A stretch of DNA of 64,000 bases from Adhaeribacter aquaticus DSM 16391 (GCF_000473365.1 NZ_KI421517.1:310001-374000); one strand, 5' to 3'. Counted from the first letter of the stretch, positions 21,294-31,695 are shown. Notes: generated by a model not told the origin, from the letters alone. Translations and numbers: made by a program.

Positions 21294-23318
21294 ATGAAAA
21301 AAGAAACCGTTTCGCAGTTGCAATTAATACAAGATGACCCCTGGCTGAAACCTTATGAAATTATTTTAGAAAAACGCCAGAAAACATTTTATGAGGCCAA
21401 GTACAAAATAGAAACTGAACATGGCTCTTTACTTAATTTTGCCAATGCTCATAAATATTTAGGTATTAATTATGATAGTGAAAATAAAGGCTGGTGGTAC
21501 CGGGAATGGGCACCGGCTGCTTACAGATTATATTTAATAGGTGATTTTAATGAATGGAACCGGGAATCGCACCCGCTTACCCGGAATGAGCAAGGCATTT
21601 GGGAAATATTTCTACCAGATGCGGAATACGCCCATACATTCACGCATGGCTCAAAAGTAAAAGTGCACATACATGCCGAAAATGGCCACTTAGATCGAAT
21701 TCCCCCTTATATCCGCCGGGCCGTACAAAACCCGGAAACTTATGATTTTGCTGGGCAGGTTTGGGAAGACATCCCTTTTGGCTGGGAAGATGGTAATTTT
21801 TCTACTGAATTAATTACTGAGCCCATTATTTATGAGACGCACATTGGTATGGCTCAGGAAAAAGAAGGCTTGGGCACTTTTCAGGAATTTACGGAAAATG
21901 TTTTACCCCGAATACACAAGGGCGGCTATAATTGCATACAACTAATGGCCGTTATGGAACATCCGTATTATGGTTCTTTTGGCTACCATGTTTCCAATTT
22001 TTTTGCCGTTTCTTCTAAATTCGGTACGCCAGAAGATTTGAAGCACCTGGTAAATGAGGCGCATAAGTTAGGGATTGCCGTGGTTATGGATGTGGTGCAC
22101 TCCCATGCTGTAAAAAACGTGGCAGAAGGTTTGGTTAATTTTGATGGATCAGGAGATCAGTATTTTCATCCGGGACCTCAGGGTTTCCATCCCGCCTGGG
22201 ATTCAAGGGTCTTTGATTATGGAAAACAAGGCGTCCGCCAGTTCCTGCTTTCTAACTTACGTTATTGGTTAGAAGAATTCCACTTTGATGGATTCCGTTT
22301 TGATGGCGTAACTTCTATGCTTTACAAGCACCATGGCGAAGGTGTAGCTTTCGACCATTATGACCGGTACTTTAAAGCAGGCGTAGATAACGAGGCCATT
22401 ACTTACCTGCAGCTAGCTAATAACTTAATAAAACAAATAAAACCTAATGCTTTAAGCATAGCAGAAGATATGAGCGGCATGCCTGGATTGTGCCGTACTG
22501 TTGAGGAAGGCGGAATCGGTTTTGACTATCGGTTAGGGATGGGCATTCCGGATTATTGGATTAAGCTCTTAAAACATAAACGCGACGAGGAATGGAATAT
22601 TTATGAGTTATGGGGAGTAATGAGTAACCGGCGCTACAAAGAAAAAACGGTTGCCTATGCCGAATCGCATGACCAGGCCATGGTTGGGGATAAAACCCTT
22701 GCCTTTTGGCTAATGGACAAGGAAATGTACTTCCACATGCATGTTAATGACCCCAACTTAGTTATTGACAGAGGTATTGCGCTACATAAACTTATCCGGT
22801 TATTTACCATTTCTTTAGGTGGCGAAGCTTATTTAAACTTTATGGGCAATGAATTTGGCCACCCTGAATGGATTGATTTTCCAAGAATAGGAAATAATTG
22901 GAGCTACAAACATGCCCGGCGCCAGTGGTCTTTAATTGATAACCCGGATTTAAAATACAAATACATGAGTGAATTCGACAAGGCTATGACAGAAACAATT
23001 CGTCAGAACAAGGTTCTTAGCGCTTTACCTGGCCGGCAGATTAATATGGATACCTCAAACAAGGTGGTTATTTTTGAGCGAGCCAACTTGATATTTATAT
23101 TTAACTTTAGTGCTACCCGCTCTATTTCCGATTATGAATTCTGGGTACCTGCAACTGGCCGTTATCGGATTATTTTAAATTCCGATGCTCCGCAGTTTGG
23201 AGGGTTCAACCGGATTGCTGACGATTTAGATTACCCTACATTTGAAAGAGATGGCCACACCCGTTTAAAAATTTACGTTACCAATCGAACAGCACTTGTT
23301 TTGAAAAAAGTAGATTAA
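21294..23318 (+). CDS. 1,4-alpha-glucan branching enzyme (GH13, eukaryotic-like)
   Basis: Introduces alpha-1,6 branches into glycogen, 674 residues. A CBM48 domain (WWYREWAPAAYRLYLIGDFN, about 62-150) precedes a GH13 barrel and C-terminal beta domain. The conserved regions are DVVHSH, GFRFDGVTSM with nucleophile Asp337, SIAEDMSG with acid/base Glu391, and YAESHDQ. Size and motifs match the subfamily GH13_8 that includes eukaryotic branching enzymes, rather than the longer bacterial GlgB. It fits with the GT3 glycogen synthase found about 18 kb downstream. A strong terminator follows. Confidence 0.92.
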   Translation: MKKETVSQLQLIQDDPWLKPYEIILEKRQKTFYEAKYKIETEHGSLLNFANAHKYLGINYDSENKGWWYREWAPAAYRLYLIGDFNEWNRESHPLTRNEQGIWEIFLPDAEYAHTFTHGSKVKVHIHAENGHLDRIPPYIRRAVQNPETYDFAGQVWEDIPFGWEDGNFSTELITEPIIYETHIGMAQEKEGLGTFQEFTENVLPRIHKGGYNCIQLMAVMEHPYYGSFGYHVSNFFAVSSKFGTPEDLKHLVNEAHKLGIAVVMDVVHSHAVKNVAEGLVNFDGSGDQYFHPGPQGFHPAWDSRVFDYGKQGVRQFLLSNLRYWLEEFHFDGFRFDGVTSMLYKHHGEGVAFDHYDRYFKAGVDNEAITYLQLANNLIKQIKPNALSIAEDMSGMPGLCRTVEEGGIGFDYRLGMGIPDYWIKLLKHKRDEEWNIYELWGVMSNRRYKEKTVAYAESHDQAMVGDKTLAFWLMDKEMYFHMHVNDPNLVIDRGIALHKLIRLFTISLGGEAYLNFMGNEFGHPEWIDFPRIGNNWSYKHARRQWSLIDNPDLKYKYMSEFDKAMTETIRQNKVLSALPGRQINMDTSNKVVIFERANLIFIFNFSATRSISDYEFWVPATGRYRIILNSDAPQFGGFNRIADDLDYPTFERDGHTRLKIYVTNRTALVLKKVD

Positions 23319-23324
23319 ACTTAA

Positions 23325-23362
23325 AAGCCGCCTTGGGTAATTTATATTACCCAAGGCGGCTT
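23325..23362 (+). terminator. Terminator after the branching enzyme gene
   Basis: Perfect 16-base stem (23325-23340 with 23347-23362), 6-base loop, starting 6 bases after the stop codon. The following T-run is short (ttattt). Confidence 0.85.
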
Positions 23363-24077
23363 ATTTGTATGCCTTTTTCCTTATATAGTTTTTCAGCCTG
23401 GCTTTTAACAGTGGCTAATTCCCCTATCAATCAAACTCCTTTCCACTTATTATTAAACTTCAGGATGATACCTGGAAAATACTTACCTGCTAATGTATTT
23501 GGATTAGCTTATTGCCGAACAAACCTTAGTTATTTCATCCCAAACTAAATCCTATTTTTTCTTAAATAATTATTAATTTAAATATAATAATTAAAGCGAT
23601 TGGCGTTATTCATCTAACAATTATATTTCATTGTCAACTAGTTGTATCTATTACTGACTATATAGTTTAATGGGTAATCCTTAATTATAGGATTAAATAA
23701 TTTTTATGACCATACATTATGGAAAACTCTTTTCCTATTCATCTTAATTACTAGTACGATAGTATTTTTTTTGTCTCTTTCTCTTAAAGAGTGACAGAGG
23801 TTTAGAAGCAGGATATTTTAAGGGCTTTAGACGCATATTCTTCTTAAATCAATTTTCCCGTGAAACGGCAAAATTGGTTTATTTAACATCTTAATTCAGT
23901 ATTGCGCATACTGCCACTTATGGTGGGGGGCTGCAATATATTTTTTTTCAGTTATCTGATTAACCTAATAAACGAACCGGAAGCTAATATTTAGGAGCTT
24001 CAGTTATTTAGTTTTGGTTATTAATAGAAAACACCCTGAGAAGATGATTTATGCAACTGTTTTAACACCCTTAAACC
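23363..24077. other. 715-base intergenic region, no gene supported
   Basis: AT-rich sequence between a terminator and the TonB-family receptor. A 71-codon frame starting at 23333 begins inside the terminator stem and has no recognisable content, so I reject it. TAGTTTTG at 24009-24016 matches a -7 box and lies 62 bases before the next start, but no clear -33 box is at the right distance. Confidence 0.4.
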
Positions 24078-26594
24078 ATGAAAAAAATTTTATTCCTGCT
24101 ACTGGCTGGCTTCCTTTCAATTGAGACTCTCCAGGCGCAAACACCAACCCAGAAATCATCTAATACCCCACAACCAGCAGCTCCTCCTGATTTGAACGCC
24201 ATTCCGGCTTTACAAACCATAAAAGGTAATGGCAAAATAGCAGGCATTATACAAGATGAAACAACTAAAAGCCCCATAGAATTTGCGACTATTACCTTAC
24301 TTCTAAAAGCTACGGGCAAAGCCGTAGATGGAGCTATCTCCGATGAAAAAGGAAAATTCTCTATTATTAGGGTGCCTCCCGGAGAGTACCGGGTTTCGAT
24401 AAGTTTTATTGGTTACGAAACAAAATTCTTAGAAAATATACAGGTAAGCAAAGACAAAAATGAGGTAAATCTGGGGGCAATAACAGTAAAATCAGATGCT
24501 AAGTTATTAAAAGAAGTTTCAGTTACCGGAGAACGTCCGCTGGTAGAAGAAAAAGTTGATCGGATGGTGTATAATGCCGAAAAAGATATATCTAATATAA
24601 GCGGAAATGCCGCCGATGTTCTTAAAAAGGTACCTGGCTTAACCGTAGACCTAGAGGGCAATGTGCAATTGCGGGGCTCTTCCAACATCCGGGTACTTAT
24701 CAATAACAAGCCTTCCAGCATAATGGCAGGCAGTATTGCGGAAGCTTTACGCCAAATACCTTCGGAGCAAATAAAAAGCGTAGAAATCATCACCAGTCCA
24801 TCGGCTAAGTACGATGCCGAAGGAACCGCCGGCATCATAAATATAATTACTAAAAAAAATAACCTTCAGGGTCTTACGGGTAATGTGAATTTATCTTACG
24901 GTACCCGCAACAGCAATGCTAACGGAAATATTAATTACCGAAAAAGCAAATGGGGTTTTAACAGCTCAATGGGGTTAAGCAGGGGCAATAATCCTGGCCG
25001 AATGGAACTTCAAACAATTTATAAAAATAATGACCAGATTGATAAGGTAACCCAATTAACCACCGGTCGCCAGGAAGGTACCTTTAAGTACATGCAATTT
25101 GGAACAGACTACGAAATAAATAAACGTAATACCTTATCAGCGGGTATCCGGCTCAACGATCCTAACTTTACTATCAAAAGTACCCAAATAGCTTCCACCA
25201 TTAATAATGACCAAATAAGTGCTTTCCAAAGAAGGAATAACAGCCAGATGAAAGGCAGTATTTATGACCTTAATTTTGAATATACCAAAACCTTTGCTAA
25301 GCCGCAACAGGAACTTTCCTTTTTAGGATTATATAGCAAAAACAACCGGGACAACCTTATGCATATCGACCAATGGGATATGCATAGCTCCTTACTCTTT
25401 AGAGAAAGAAATGTAAACTTTGCCAATAATGAAGAAATAACGTTTCAGACAGATTACACACAGCCTTTCCCCAAGAATGCAGCGTTAGAAATCGGAGCTA
25501 AAACTATTATCCGAAATGCGCATAGCGACATTCAATATAACCGATCTGCTAACGAAGGACCTTTTTTACCTAATAAGGATGCACCGAATGATAAATTTGA
25601 TTACAACCAGCGTGTAGTAGCGTCTTATGCTACTTACAGTTTTAACCTGAATAAAAAATACAGTTTTAAAATAGGAAGCCGTTACGAATACACGAATATA
25701 AAAGCTAACTTCTTACTGGGCAAAGCCTCTATACCCGACTATGGCAATTTAATCCCGAGTATTTCCATTGCCCGGGATTTGCCTAAGAATCAGAAACTAC
25801 GACTTAACTATACGCAACGTATTCAGCGGCCCCAGTTGTATTTCCTGAACCCTTACGAAAACCGAACCGACTCTTTATATAGGCAGGTAGGAAACCCTTT
25901 CTTAAGAGCAGAATTAAGCCACTCGTATGAATTGAATTATAGCACCTTTTTTAAAGGCACCACCCTTAATGCTGCCTTATTCTGGCGACAAACGAATAAT
26001 GCTATAGAAGCTTATGTACCGGAACCAGTTAATAAAATTGTTTATACCACCTTCGGTAATTTGGGCAGGAACGGCAGTTATGGCCTTACTTTGTTTGGCA
26101 ACTCCCGGTTTCTAAAAAAAGGGAATATTAGCAGTAATCTTAATTTATTTTACATGAACATGAGCAGTCAAGCTTTGAACATTAACAGAGGAAGCTTTAT
26201 GTACAATGGCAACATTAATGCTAGTTGGCAATTCCCCAAAGGACTGAGTATGCAAGTATTTGGCTATTATAACTCGCCACGCTTAACCTTGCAAGGCAAA
26301 TCGGCGGCCTTTAATTATAACAGTTTAGCGCTTAAAAAAGAATTGTTTAATAAAAAAGGCAGCATAAGCGCCGGCGTAGATAACCCTTTTAATAAAACTA
26401 TACGGCAACGCACTTACTCCAGTACCCAGGCGGTAGATTTCCAAAATACCTTATATGTTTATAACCGACAACTGCGGGTATCTTTTAATTACCAATTCGG
26501 AAAAATGGATTTTAAAAACCAGCCCCGCCGTAAGAAGAGAATAAATAACGATGATGCCAAGAGCGGTGGCGATGCCGCTACAGGAGGACAATAG
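24078..26594 (+). CDS. TonB-dependent receptor family protein (outer membrane beta-barrel)
   Basis: Outer membrane protein, 838 residues. The signal peptide (MKKILFLLLAGFLSIETLQA) is followed by a carboxypeptidase-regulatory-like domain (about 55-135; IEFATITLLLKATGKAVDGA), a plug-like domain (about 140-260; VDRMVYNAEKDISNISG, AEGTAGIINIITKK) and an outer membrane beta-barrel. The C-terminus ends in a basic and polar tail (RRKKRINNDD) after the last strand, which is common in this OMP_b-brl_3 type. It has no SusD-like partner. The substrate is unknown, and a role outside sugar import is possible. It is followed by a terminator. Confidence 0.85.
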   Translation: MKKILFLLLAGFLSIETLQAQTPTQKSSNTPQPAAPPDLNAIPALQTIKGNGKIAGIIQDETTKSPIEFATITLLLKATGKAVDGAISDEKGKFSIIRVPPGEYRVSISFIGYETKFLENIQVSKDKNEVNLGAITVKSDAKLLKEVSVTGERPLVEEKVDRMVYNAEKDISNISGNAADVLKKVPGLTVDLEGNVQLRGSSNIRVLINNKPSSIMAGSIAEALRQIPSEQIKSVEIITSPSAKYDAEGTAGIINIITKKNNLQGLTGNVNLSYGTRNSNANGNINYRKSKWGFNSSMGLSRGNNPGRMELQTIYKNNDQIDKVTQLTTGRQEGTFKYMQFGTDYEINKRNTLSAGIRLNDPNFTIKSTQIASTINNDQISAFQRRNNSQMKGSIYDLNFEYTKTFAKPQQELSFLGLYSKNNRDNLMHIDQWDMHSSLLFRERNVNFANNEEITFQTDYTQPFPKNAALEIGAKTIIRNAHSDIQYNRSANEGPFLPNKDAPNDKFDYNQRVVASYATYSFNLNKKYSFKIGSRYEYTNIKANFLLGKASIPDYGNLIPSISIARDLPKNQKLRLNYTQRIQRPQLYFLNPYENRTDSLYRQVGNPFLRAELSHSYELNYSTFFKGTTLNAALFWRQTNNAIEAYVPEPVNKIVYTTFGNLGRNGSYGLTLFGNSRFLKKGNISSNLNLFYMNMSSQALNINRGSFMYNGNINASWQFPKGLSMQVFGYYNSPRLTLQGKSAAFNYNSLALKKELFNKKGSISAGVDNPFNKTIRQRTYSSTQAVDFQNTLYVYNRQLRVSFNYQFGKMDFKNQPRRKKRINNDDAKSGGDAATGGQ

Positions 26595-26604
26595 GGTATA
26601 AAAT

Positions 26605-26635
26605 AAAGAGAGCTGGCTAGAAACTGGCTCTCTTT
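26605..26635 (+). terminator. Terminator after the TonB-family receptor
   Basis: A 12-base stem with two G-T pairs (26605-26616 with 26624-26635), 7-base loop, ending in CTCTTT. It begins 10 bases after the stop codon. Confidence 0.75.
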
Positions 26636-26791
26636 GTTTAGAATAAAATTGAAAAGTGAACTTATAAAATATTTGTTTATAGTTACGATCTCGCTATAAA
26701 AAATAGTAATTTCATATTTCTATTAAAAAGCCCTATAATAATTCAAATCCTATATATTTATTCTTTTCCATTTAATACTCCATAGGTTCTG

Positions 26792-28762
26792 ATGAATAAA
26801 TTTCTACTAACTCTTTTTTTCTTATTGTTTATTGAATCTGTTCATTCCCAAGATTTCGGTTTTAATTATGGGAAAGTAAATGTTAATGAATTACAGATGA
26901 AGTTTTACCCAAAAGACTCCACTGCCAACGCTCTAATACTAAATGAATTTGGAAATTCAAGTATCACAAATGAAAATTTCCACCTTATTCATCAATTTCA
27001 TTCTCTAATTAAAATTTTTAATAGTAAGGGATTTGAACAAGCAAACTTTTCAATACCCATTCATAAAACATCAGGAAGGGCTGAACTTTTGAAAGGTTTA
27101 AAAGCTTCCACATTCAACTTAGAAAATGGAAAAATTGTAGAGACTAAATTTAACGGGAAATTTTATACTGAAAATGTCAATAAAAATTGGGACATCCTAA
27201 AATTTACTTTACCTAGTATAAAGGAAGGTTCAATAATAGAAGTTGCCTATACTCTGGAATCTCCTTTTTTATATAATTTCAGAAAGTGGGATTTTCAATC
27301 AGAAATTCCAAAGCTCCAAAGTGAATACTGGACATCTATTCCAGGAAATTATGTATACAATATAGCATTAAAAGGACCTTTTAAACTTGCTAAAAACGAA
27401 GTTTCTGTTTTAAGAGACTGTTTTACCAGTAGCGCAGGAGGAAAAGCTGATTGTACTTTCAGTAAGTATGTTATGATGGATATACCTGCTTTCAAAGAAG
27501 AAGCATACATGACAGCTAAAACTGACTTTTTAGCTTCCATCAATTATGAATTAGCAGAAGTAAGAGATTTTAATGGGAAGGTAGATAAATTAACAAAATC
27601 CTGGAATGATGCCGATCAGGAATTAAGAATTGAACCAAAATTTGGAGGGCAGTTACGGAGAGGAAAGGAATTATTTAAAGATGATATTATAACCCTTGTA
27701 TCTGGGAAGTTAGATTCTCTGCAAGCAGCTCAAAAAATTTTTAATATTATAAAGAGTCATTATAAATGGAATGAAAGGTTTGGGATTTTTAGTGATTTAG
27801 GTATTAAAAAAGCATTTGAAGAAAGGTCCGGAAACATAGGCGACATAAACCTCTCCTTGATAGCTGCCTTAAATTATGCAGGTTTCAAAACAGATCCTAT
27901 CCTGCTATCAACGCGCGAAAATGGCACTCCTATAGACCTCTATCCCGTTATTTCAGATTTCAATTATGTTATTGCACAAGTTAAGATAAACAATAAAATG
28001 TATTTTCTTGATGCTTCTGATAATTTCCTACCATTTGGCACACTCCCGATTCGTTGTTTAAACGGAAAAGGTCGTGTAATTCCGTTTAAAGGACCTTCAT
28101 ATTGGACAGATGTTAAACCTACTCAAAAAGATAAAAGAGTTACTTACTTAGATATTGCTCTTCAAAATGATGGCACATTAAAAGGGAAAATGACTCTAAC
28201 ATCTTATGGATATGATGCATTGAGTGAACGAAAGAAAATAAAATCTTTCAATACACAGGATGCTTACATTGAAGAGGAAAACAACAAATTGGATAGAATA
28301 AAAATTAACAAGTATGTAATAACTAATTTGGATGACCTTGAAAAAAATATTATAAAATCCTATGAGGTAGAAATAGAAGGCTATGACAATCTAAACAACA
28401 CAAAACTTCTCCTTGACCCCTTCTTTATTAAAGATTGGAGTAAAAACCCATTTTCCTCAAAGGATCGTTTTTATCCTGTTAATTTAGGAATGCCTATTGA
28501 GACTCAATATATTTTAACCTTAACCTACCCTTCCCAATTTGAATTAAAAGATACTCCTACGTCAATTGCGGTGGCTTTACCAAATGAAGGGGGAAAGTTT
28601 ATGCTTAATTTTCAAATTATGGGCAATAAAGTAATAGTAACTAATAATGTCTTTTTAAATAAACCTATCTATTCTCCTGATGAATATCACTATTTAAAAG
28701 AACTTTTTGCTAAAATTATTCAGTCATATAATACTACTTTGATTTTTAATAAAAATATTTAG
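26792..28762 (+). CDS. DUF3857 domain protein with a catalytically degenerate transglutaminase-like domain
   Basis: Exported protein of 656 residues. The signal peptide ends near SVHS/QDF (residue 19), then a DUF3857 beta domain (about 50-260) and a transglutaminase-like domain (about 290-430). In the latter, the position of the catalytic cysteine is Ile349 (SGNIGDINLSL). The usual histidine is Tyr in FNYVIAQV, and only the aspartate of LDASD remains. Peptide-bond or amide chemistry is therefore unlikely. Many Bacteroidota relatives, from memory, also lack the cysteine, so this may be a binding domain. It overlaps the next gene by one base, a clear sign of coupled translation. Confidence 0.82.
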   Translation: MNKFLLTLFFLLFIESVHSQDFGFNYGKVNVNELQMKFYPKDSTANALILNEFGNSSITNENFHLIHQFHSLIKIFNSKGFEQANFSIPIHKTSGRAELLKGLKASTFNLENGKIVETKFNGKFYTENVNKNWDILKFTLPSIKEGSIIEVAYTLESPFLYNFRKWDFQSEIPKLQSEYWTSIPGNYVYNIALKGPFKLAKNEVSVLRDCFTSSAGGKADCTFSKYVMMDIPAFKEEAYMTAKTDFLASINYELAEVRDFNGKVDKLTKSWNDADQELRIEPKFGGQLRRGKELFKDDIITLVSGKLDSLQAAQKIFNIIKSHYKWNERFGIFSDLGIKKAFEERSGNIGDINLSLIAALNYAGFKTDPILLSTRENGTPIDLYPVISDFNYVIAQVKINNKMYFLDASDNFLPFGTLPIRCLNGKGRVIPFKGPSYWTDVKPTQKDKRVTYLDIALQNDGTLKGKMTLTSYGYDALSERKKIKSFNTQDAYIEEENNKLDRIKINKYVITNLDDLEKNIIKSYEVEIEGYDNLNNTKLLLDPFFIKDWSKNPFSSKDRFYPVNLGMPIETQYILTLTYPSQFELKDTPTSIAVALPNEGGKFMLNFQIMGNKVIVTNNVFLNKPIYSPDEYHYLKELFAKIIQSYNTTLIFNKNI

Positions 28763-30675
28763 TGAAAGCGCCCAGGTTTCTATATACGCTATTATTTTAT
28801 TGTTTCATACTTAATCTTAATGCACAAAATCATCCTTATAATGTAGCTTTGATTACAGATGAATTATACAAGAATGCAAATGCAATTGTAAGATTTCAGG
28901 AAAATATAGTGGAAGTTAAGACCTTAAATAATGTTATATTTAAACGAAAAGAAGCTATCACAATTTTAAATAGTAGCGGAATAGAATACGCTAATATATA
29001 CCTTTATTACACACATGCCTCGCCTATTAAAAATATTAAAGTTTCTGTTTATGATGCGCATGGTAAGATTATAAAAAAGGTAAACGCCAATGAATTTAAG
29101 GATGTAAGTGCTATAAGTGATATTTCACTCTTCGAAGACAGTAGGGTTAAATACTATAAACCCTCTATAACAGAGTTTCCTTATATCATAGAGTATGAAT
29201 ATGAAGAAAGAAGAAACCATACTTTCTACTTTCCACGTTGGATTCCCCAAAAAGGATTAGATATAGCTGTTGAGAAAAGTAAATTTACTTTTATTTCTAA
29301 ACCTGATTATTCTATCCGACTAAAGGAGCACTCTGTAAATACTCTTCGTAAGGAATACCAACAGGATGGTAATAAAATTACAGAATGGGAACTTCACAAG
29401 TTACCAGCCTTCAAAGCAGAACCTTTTACTCCCCCCTTATCACAAGTTGTACCTTGGGTAGAAGTAGCGCCTGTAAAATTCACTTATGAAGGTTTATCCG
29501 GCTCTTTTTCTAATTGGCAGGAGTACGGAAAGTGGGCTTTCGAAAATTTATTAAAAGACCGAGATCAATTACCTCCAACCACAAATGAAGAGATTAAAAA
29601 TTTAGTCAAAGGTATATTATCTCCTGTTGAAAGAGTAAGGAAAATTTATGAGTATGCCCAGCAAAAAAACCGTTACATCAGTGTTCAAATTGGAATAGGA
29701 GGATTACAGCCCATGAAAGCGGAAGAGGTTAATAAACTTGGGTACGGTGATTGTAAAGCTCTAACTAATTATACAAAAGCTTTACTTAAGGCTGCTAACA
29801 TTCCTTCCTATTACACAGAAGTACATGCAGGTTTTTACAAAACTAATTACCAATCAGATTTTGCCAGTGCTTTCCAAGGAAACCATGCAATTCTTTGTGT
29901 TCCTATTGCTAAGGATACCATCTGGTTAGAATGCACTAGCCGTGATGCTCCAATGGGTTATTTAGGGACATTTACTGACGATCGCAAAGCTCTACTTTAT
30001 ACAGAAAATGGAGGTATAATTGTACGTACAAAAACTTACCAACCGGAGGAGAACAAACAATTAAAATCGATTAATCTGGTTATTGATGAGAAAGGTAACT
30101 TAAATGGAAACATTCATACTCGTTTCGAAGGAATCCAATATGAACGTAGGAAATTCATTGTTAACAGGCATGAAAAAGAACATAAAGAGCTTATAGAGAA
30201 ATTTTATAATATAAATAACCTAAATGTTGTAACCTATAAAGTTTATCAACAAAAAACTGATACTCCTTTTACTGAAGAAAAGATAGAAGTTAAAGCAGAA
30301 AGTTATGGAACCATTAATTCATCTTTACTTTTTATACCTATTTATCAATTGGTCGAAAATTCATCTAATCCAAAAGATATTTTAAAATGTAGGCAAAAGA
30401 TACGAATTGAAAGAGGTTTTTATGATGAAGATATTATTACTTTTAATATTCCTGAGAGTTTTAAAGTTGAGTATCTTCCACAATCCATCAACATAACCAC
30501 CCCTTTTGGCACCTTTTCATCAACAGTAAAAGCAGAGGGTAATAGTATAACATTTACTAGAAAAGTTTTATTTAAGCAGGGAGAATATTCTCCTGATCTA
30601 GACAATACATTTTATAGCTTCTTAAAGAAAATAGATAATTCAAATAAAGAGAGATTTGTGTTAATTATGAAATAA
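28762..30675 (+). CDS. DUF3857 domain protein with an intact transglutaminase-like domain
   Basis: Exported protein of 637 residues. The start is a GTG that shares its first base with the previous stop (TAGTG). The signal peptide ends near LNAQ (residue 22). After the DUF3857 domain (about 50-250), the transglutaminase-like domain keeps a full triad: Cys331 in GDCKALT, His375 in GNHAILC and Asp395 in SRD. It is thus a plausible active cysteine hydrolase or transferase of the periplasm or surface. It is paralogous to the preceding degenerate copy. The substrate is unknown. A terminator follows directly. Confidence 0.85.
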   Translation: MKAPRFLYTLLFYCFILNLNAQNHPYNVALITDELYKNANAIVRFQENIVEVKTLNNVIFKRKEAITILNSSGIEYANIYLYYTHASPIKNIKVSVYDAHGKIIKKVNANEFKDVSAISDISLFEDSRVKYYKPSITEFPYIIEYEYEERRNHTFYFPRWIPQKGLDIAVEKSKFTFISKPDYSIRLKEHSVNTLRKEYQQDGNKITEWELHKLPAFKAEPFTPPLSQVVPWVEVAPVKFTYEGLSGSFSNWQEYGKWAFENLLKDRDQLPPTTNEEIKNLVKGILSPVERVRKIYEYAQQKNRYISVQIGIGGLQPMKAEEVNKLGYGDCKALTNYTKALLKAANIPSYYTEVHAGFYKTNYQSDFASAFQGNHAILCVPIAKDTIWLECTSRDAPMGYLGTFTDDRKALLYTENGGIIVRTKTYQPEENKQLKSINLVIDEKGNLNGNIHTRFEGIQYERRKFIVNRHEKEHKELIEKFYNINNLNVVTYKVYQQKTDTPFTEEKIEVKAESYGTINSSLLFIPIYQLVENSSNPKDILKCRQKIRIERGFYDEDIITFNIPESFKVEYLPQSINITTPFGTFSSTVKAEGNSITFTRKVLFKQGEYSPDLDNTFYSFLKKIDNSNKERFVLIMK

Positions 30676-30676
30676 A

Positions 30677-30701
30677 GAGAGCCGGCTAAAAACCGGCTCT
30701 T
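30677..30701. terminator. Terminator between convergent genes
   Basis: 8-base perfect stem (30678-30685 with 30693-30700), with a G-T pair outside, begins 1 base after the DUF3857 stop. Its sequence closely resembles the terminator at 26605-26635. Confidence 0.7.
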
Positions 30702-30729
30702 CTTGCTTATTTAGATAATATTTATAACC

Positions 30730-31695
30730 TTAAACTTCCTGAGACTCGTAAGTAACCTTCCGCAGTATCTCTAAAATTTCATCTCCGGCTTCTTCCCAAT
30801 CCTGCTGTTGCGCCTCACTCATGGCTAAGGCAGTTTTTACTTCTTCGTTATTGCTTTCAGAAACTTCCATATTAAAAATTTCATTGGCAATATCATCATC
30901 AGCAGAAGTTTCAGCTTCCTCAGGTATGTCTAGCTCTAAAACTTTAATTTTTGATGGCGCAATTTTATATACTTCCTCTATTCCGGCAGCTATTTCTGCT
31001 CCGACAGCAATTACATAATCGCACTTTTCTAAAGCTTGTTTTTCTAATTCATACACCCATCCTCTGGAATCCGGACCGCCCCGGTCTTCGCTTAAAGAAC
31101 TTACATGTATAACCAAAGGCTTACCACTTACTAATTTCAATTCTATTCCAGCCAGGTAGGTACGCCAGTCATAAGCATAAATGGCATCATAAGGTTTGTA
31201 AGAAGCAAAACGGCTAGCATAACGGGCAAAATGAATTACCTGCGAGTTACTATCGATTAAACTTAAATCAGTATGACCAAAAATTTGTAACTCCTCTACA
31301 TTCTGGGCTATTTCATCCAGATTTTCTTCGCTGCCCAACACTCCTACCGATGCTGCCTCACCCGGCAGTTCTATTTTAGGTTCTTCTACAAGCTCTGGTC
31401 CGGTTTTTACAGATGCGCCGTAGGGCTGAATTTCTTGCTGCACATATTCAGCCTCTGAGAAAGTACTAAACCCAGGTTTTTCAATTACTGGTTTAATATT
31501 TTTTAAGTCTAAATTATTAAGCCCTGTTAGATCTACATTTTTTAATATAAATTCGGGATCGGATTTTGGTAAAATTAAAGAAAGATTAACTCGGTTAGCT
31601 AATGCTTTCGAAATACCATAACACGCTGCCCCCAATCCATCCTTAACAACGGGTGGGAAATCCCACCCTAGCAGCAAAACGTTCATTTTTGTCAT
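30730..31695 (-). CDS. GT5-like glycogen/starch synthase N-terminal domain protein (short form)
   Basis: 321 residues. The start (MNVLLLGWDFPPVVKDGLGAA, from the second Met) matches the ADP-glucose-binding N-domain of GT5 glycogen synthases, with Lys of the usual KxGGL loop replaced by KDGL. HVSSLSEDRGGPDSRGW and LEKCDYVIAVG resemble the end of that domain. The C-terminal GT1-type nucleotide-binding domain with its E-x7-E is absent. The protein instead ends in an acidic tail (residues about 255-321). No remnant of the missing part exists downstream. Without it the protein is unlikely to be a standard synthase. A regulatory or scaffold role in glycogen metabolism is only a guess. Confidence 0.65.
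   Translation of the reverse strand: MTKMNVLLLGWDFPPVVKDGLGAACYGISKALANRVNLSLILPKSDPEFILKNVDLTGLNNLDLKNIKPVIEKPGFSTFSEAEYVQQEIQPYGASVKTGPELVEEPKIELPGEAASVGVLGSEENLDEIAQNVEELQIFGHTDLSLIDSNSQVIHFARYASRFASYKPYDAIYAYDWRTYLAGIELKLVSGKPLVIHVSSLSEDRGGPDSRGWVYELEKQALEKCDYVIAVGAEIAAGIEEVYKIAPSKIKVLELDIPEEAETSADDDIANEIFNMEVSESNNEEVKTALAMSEAQQQDWEEAGDEILEILRKVTYESQEV

Noticed and set aside
23333-23548. 71-codon frame after the branching enzyme
   Set aside because: Starts inside the terminator stem and shows no recognisable sequence or ribosome site.
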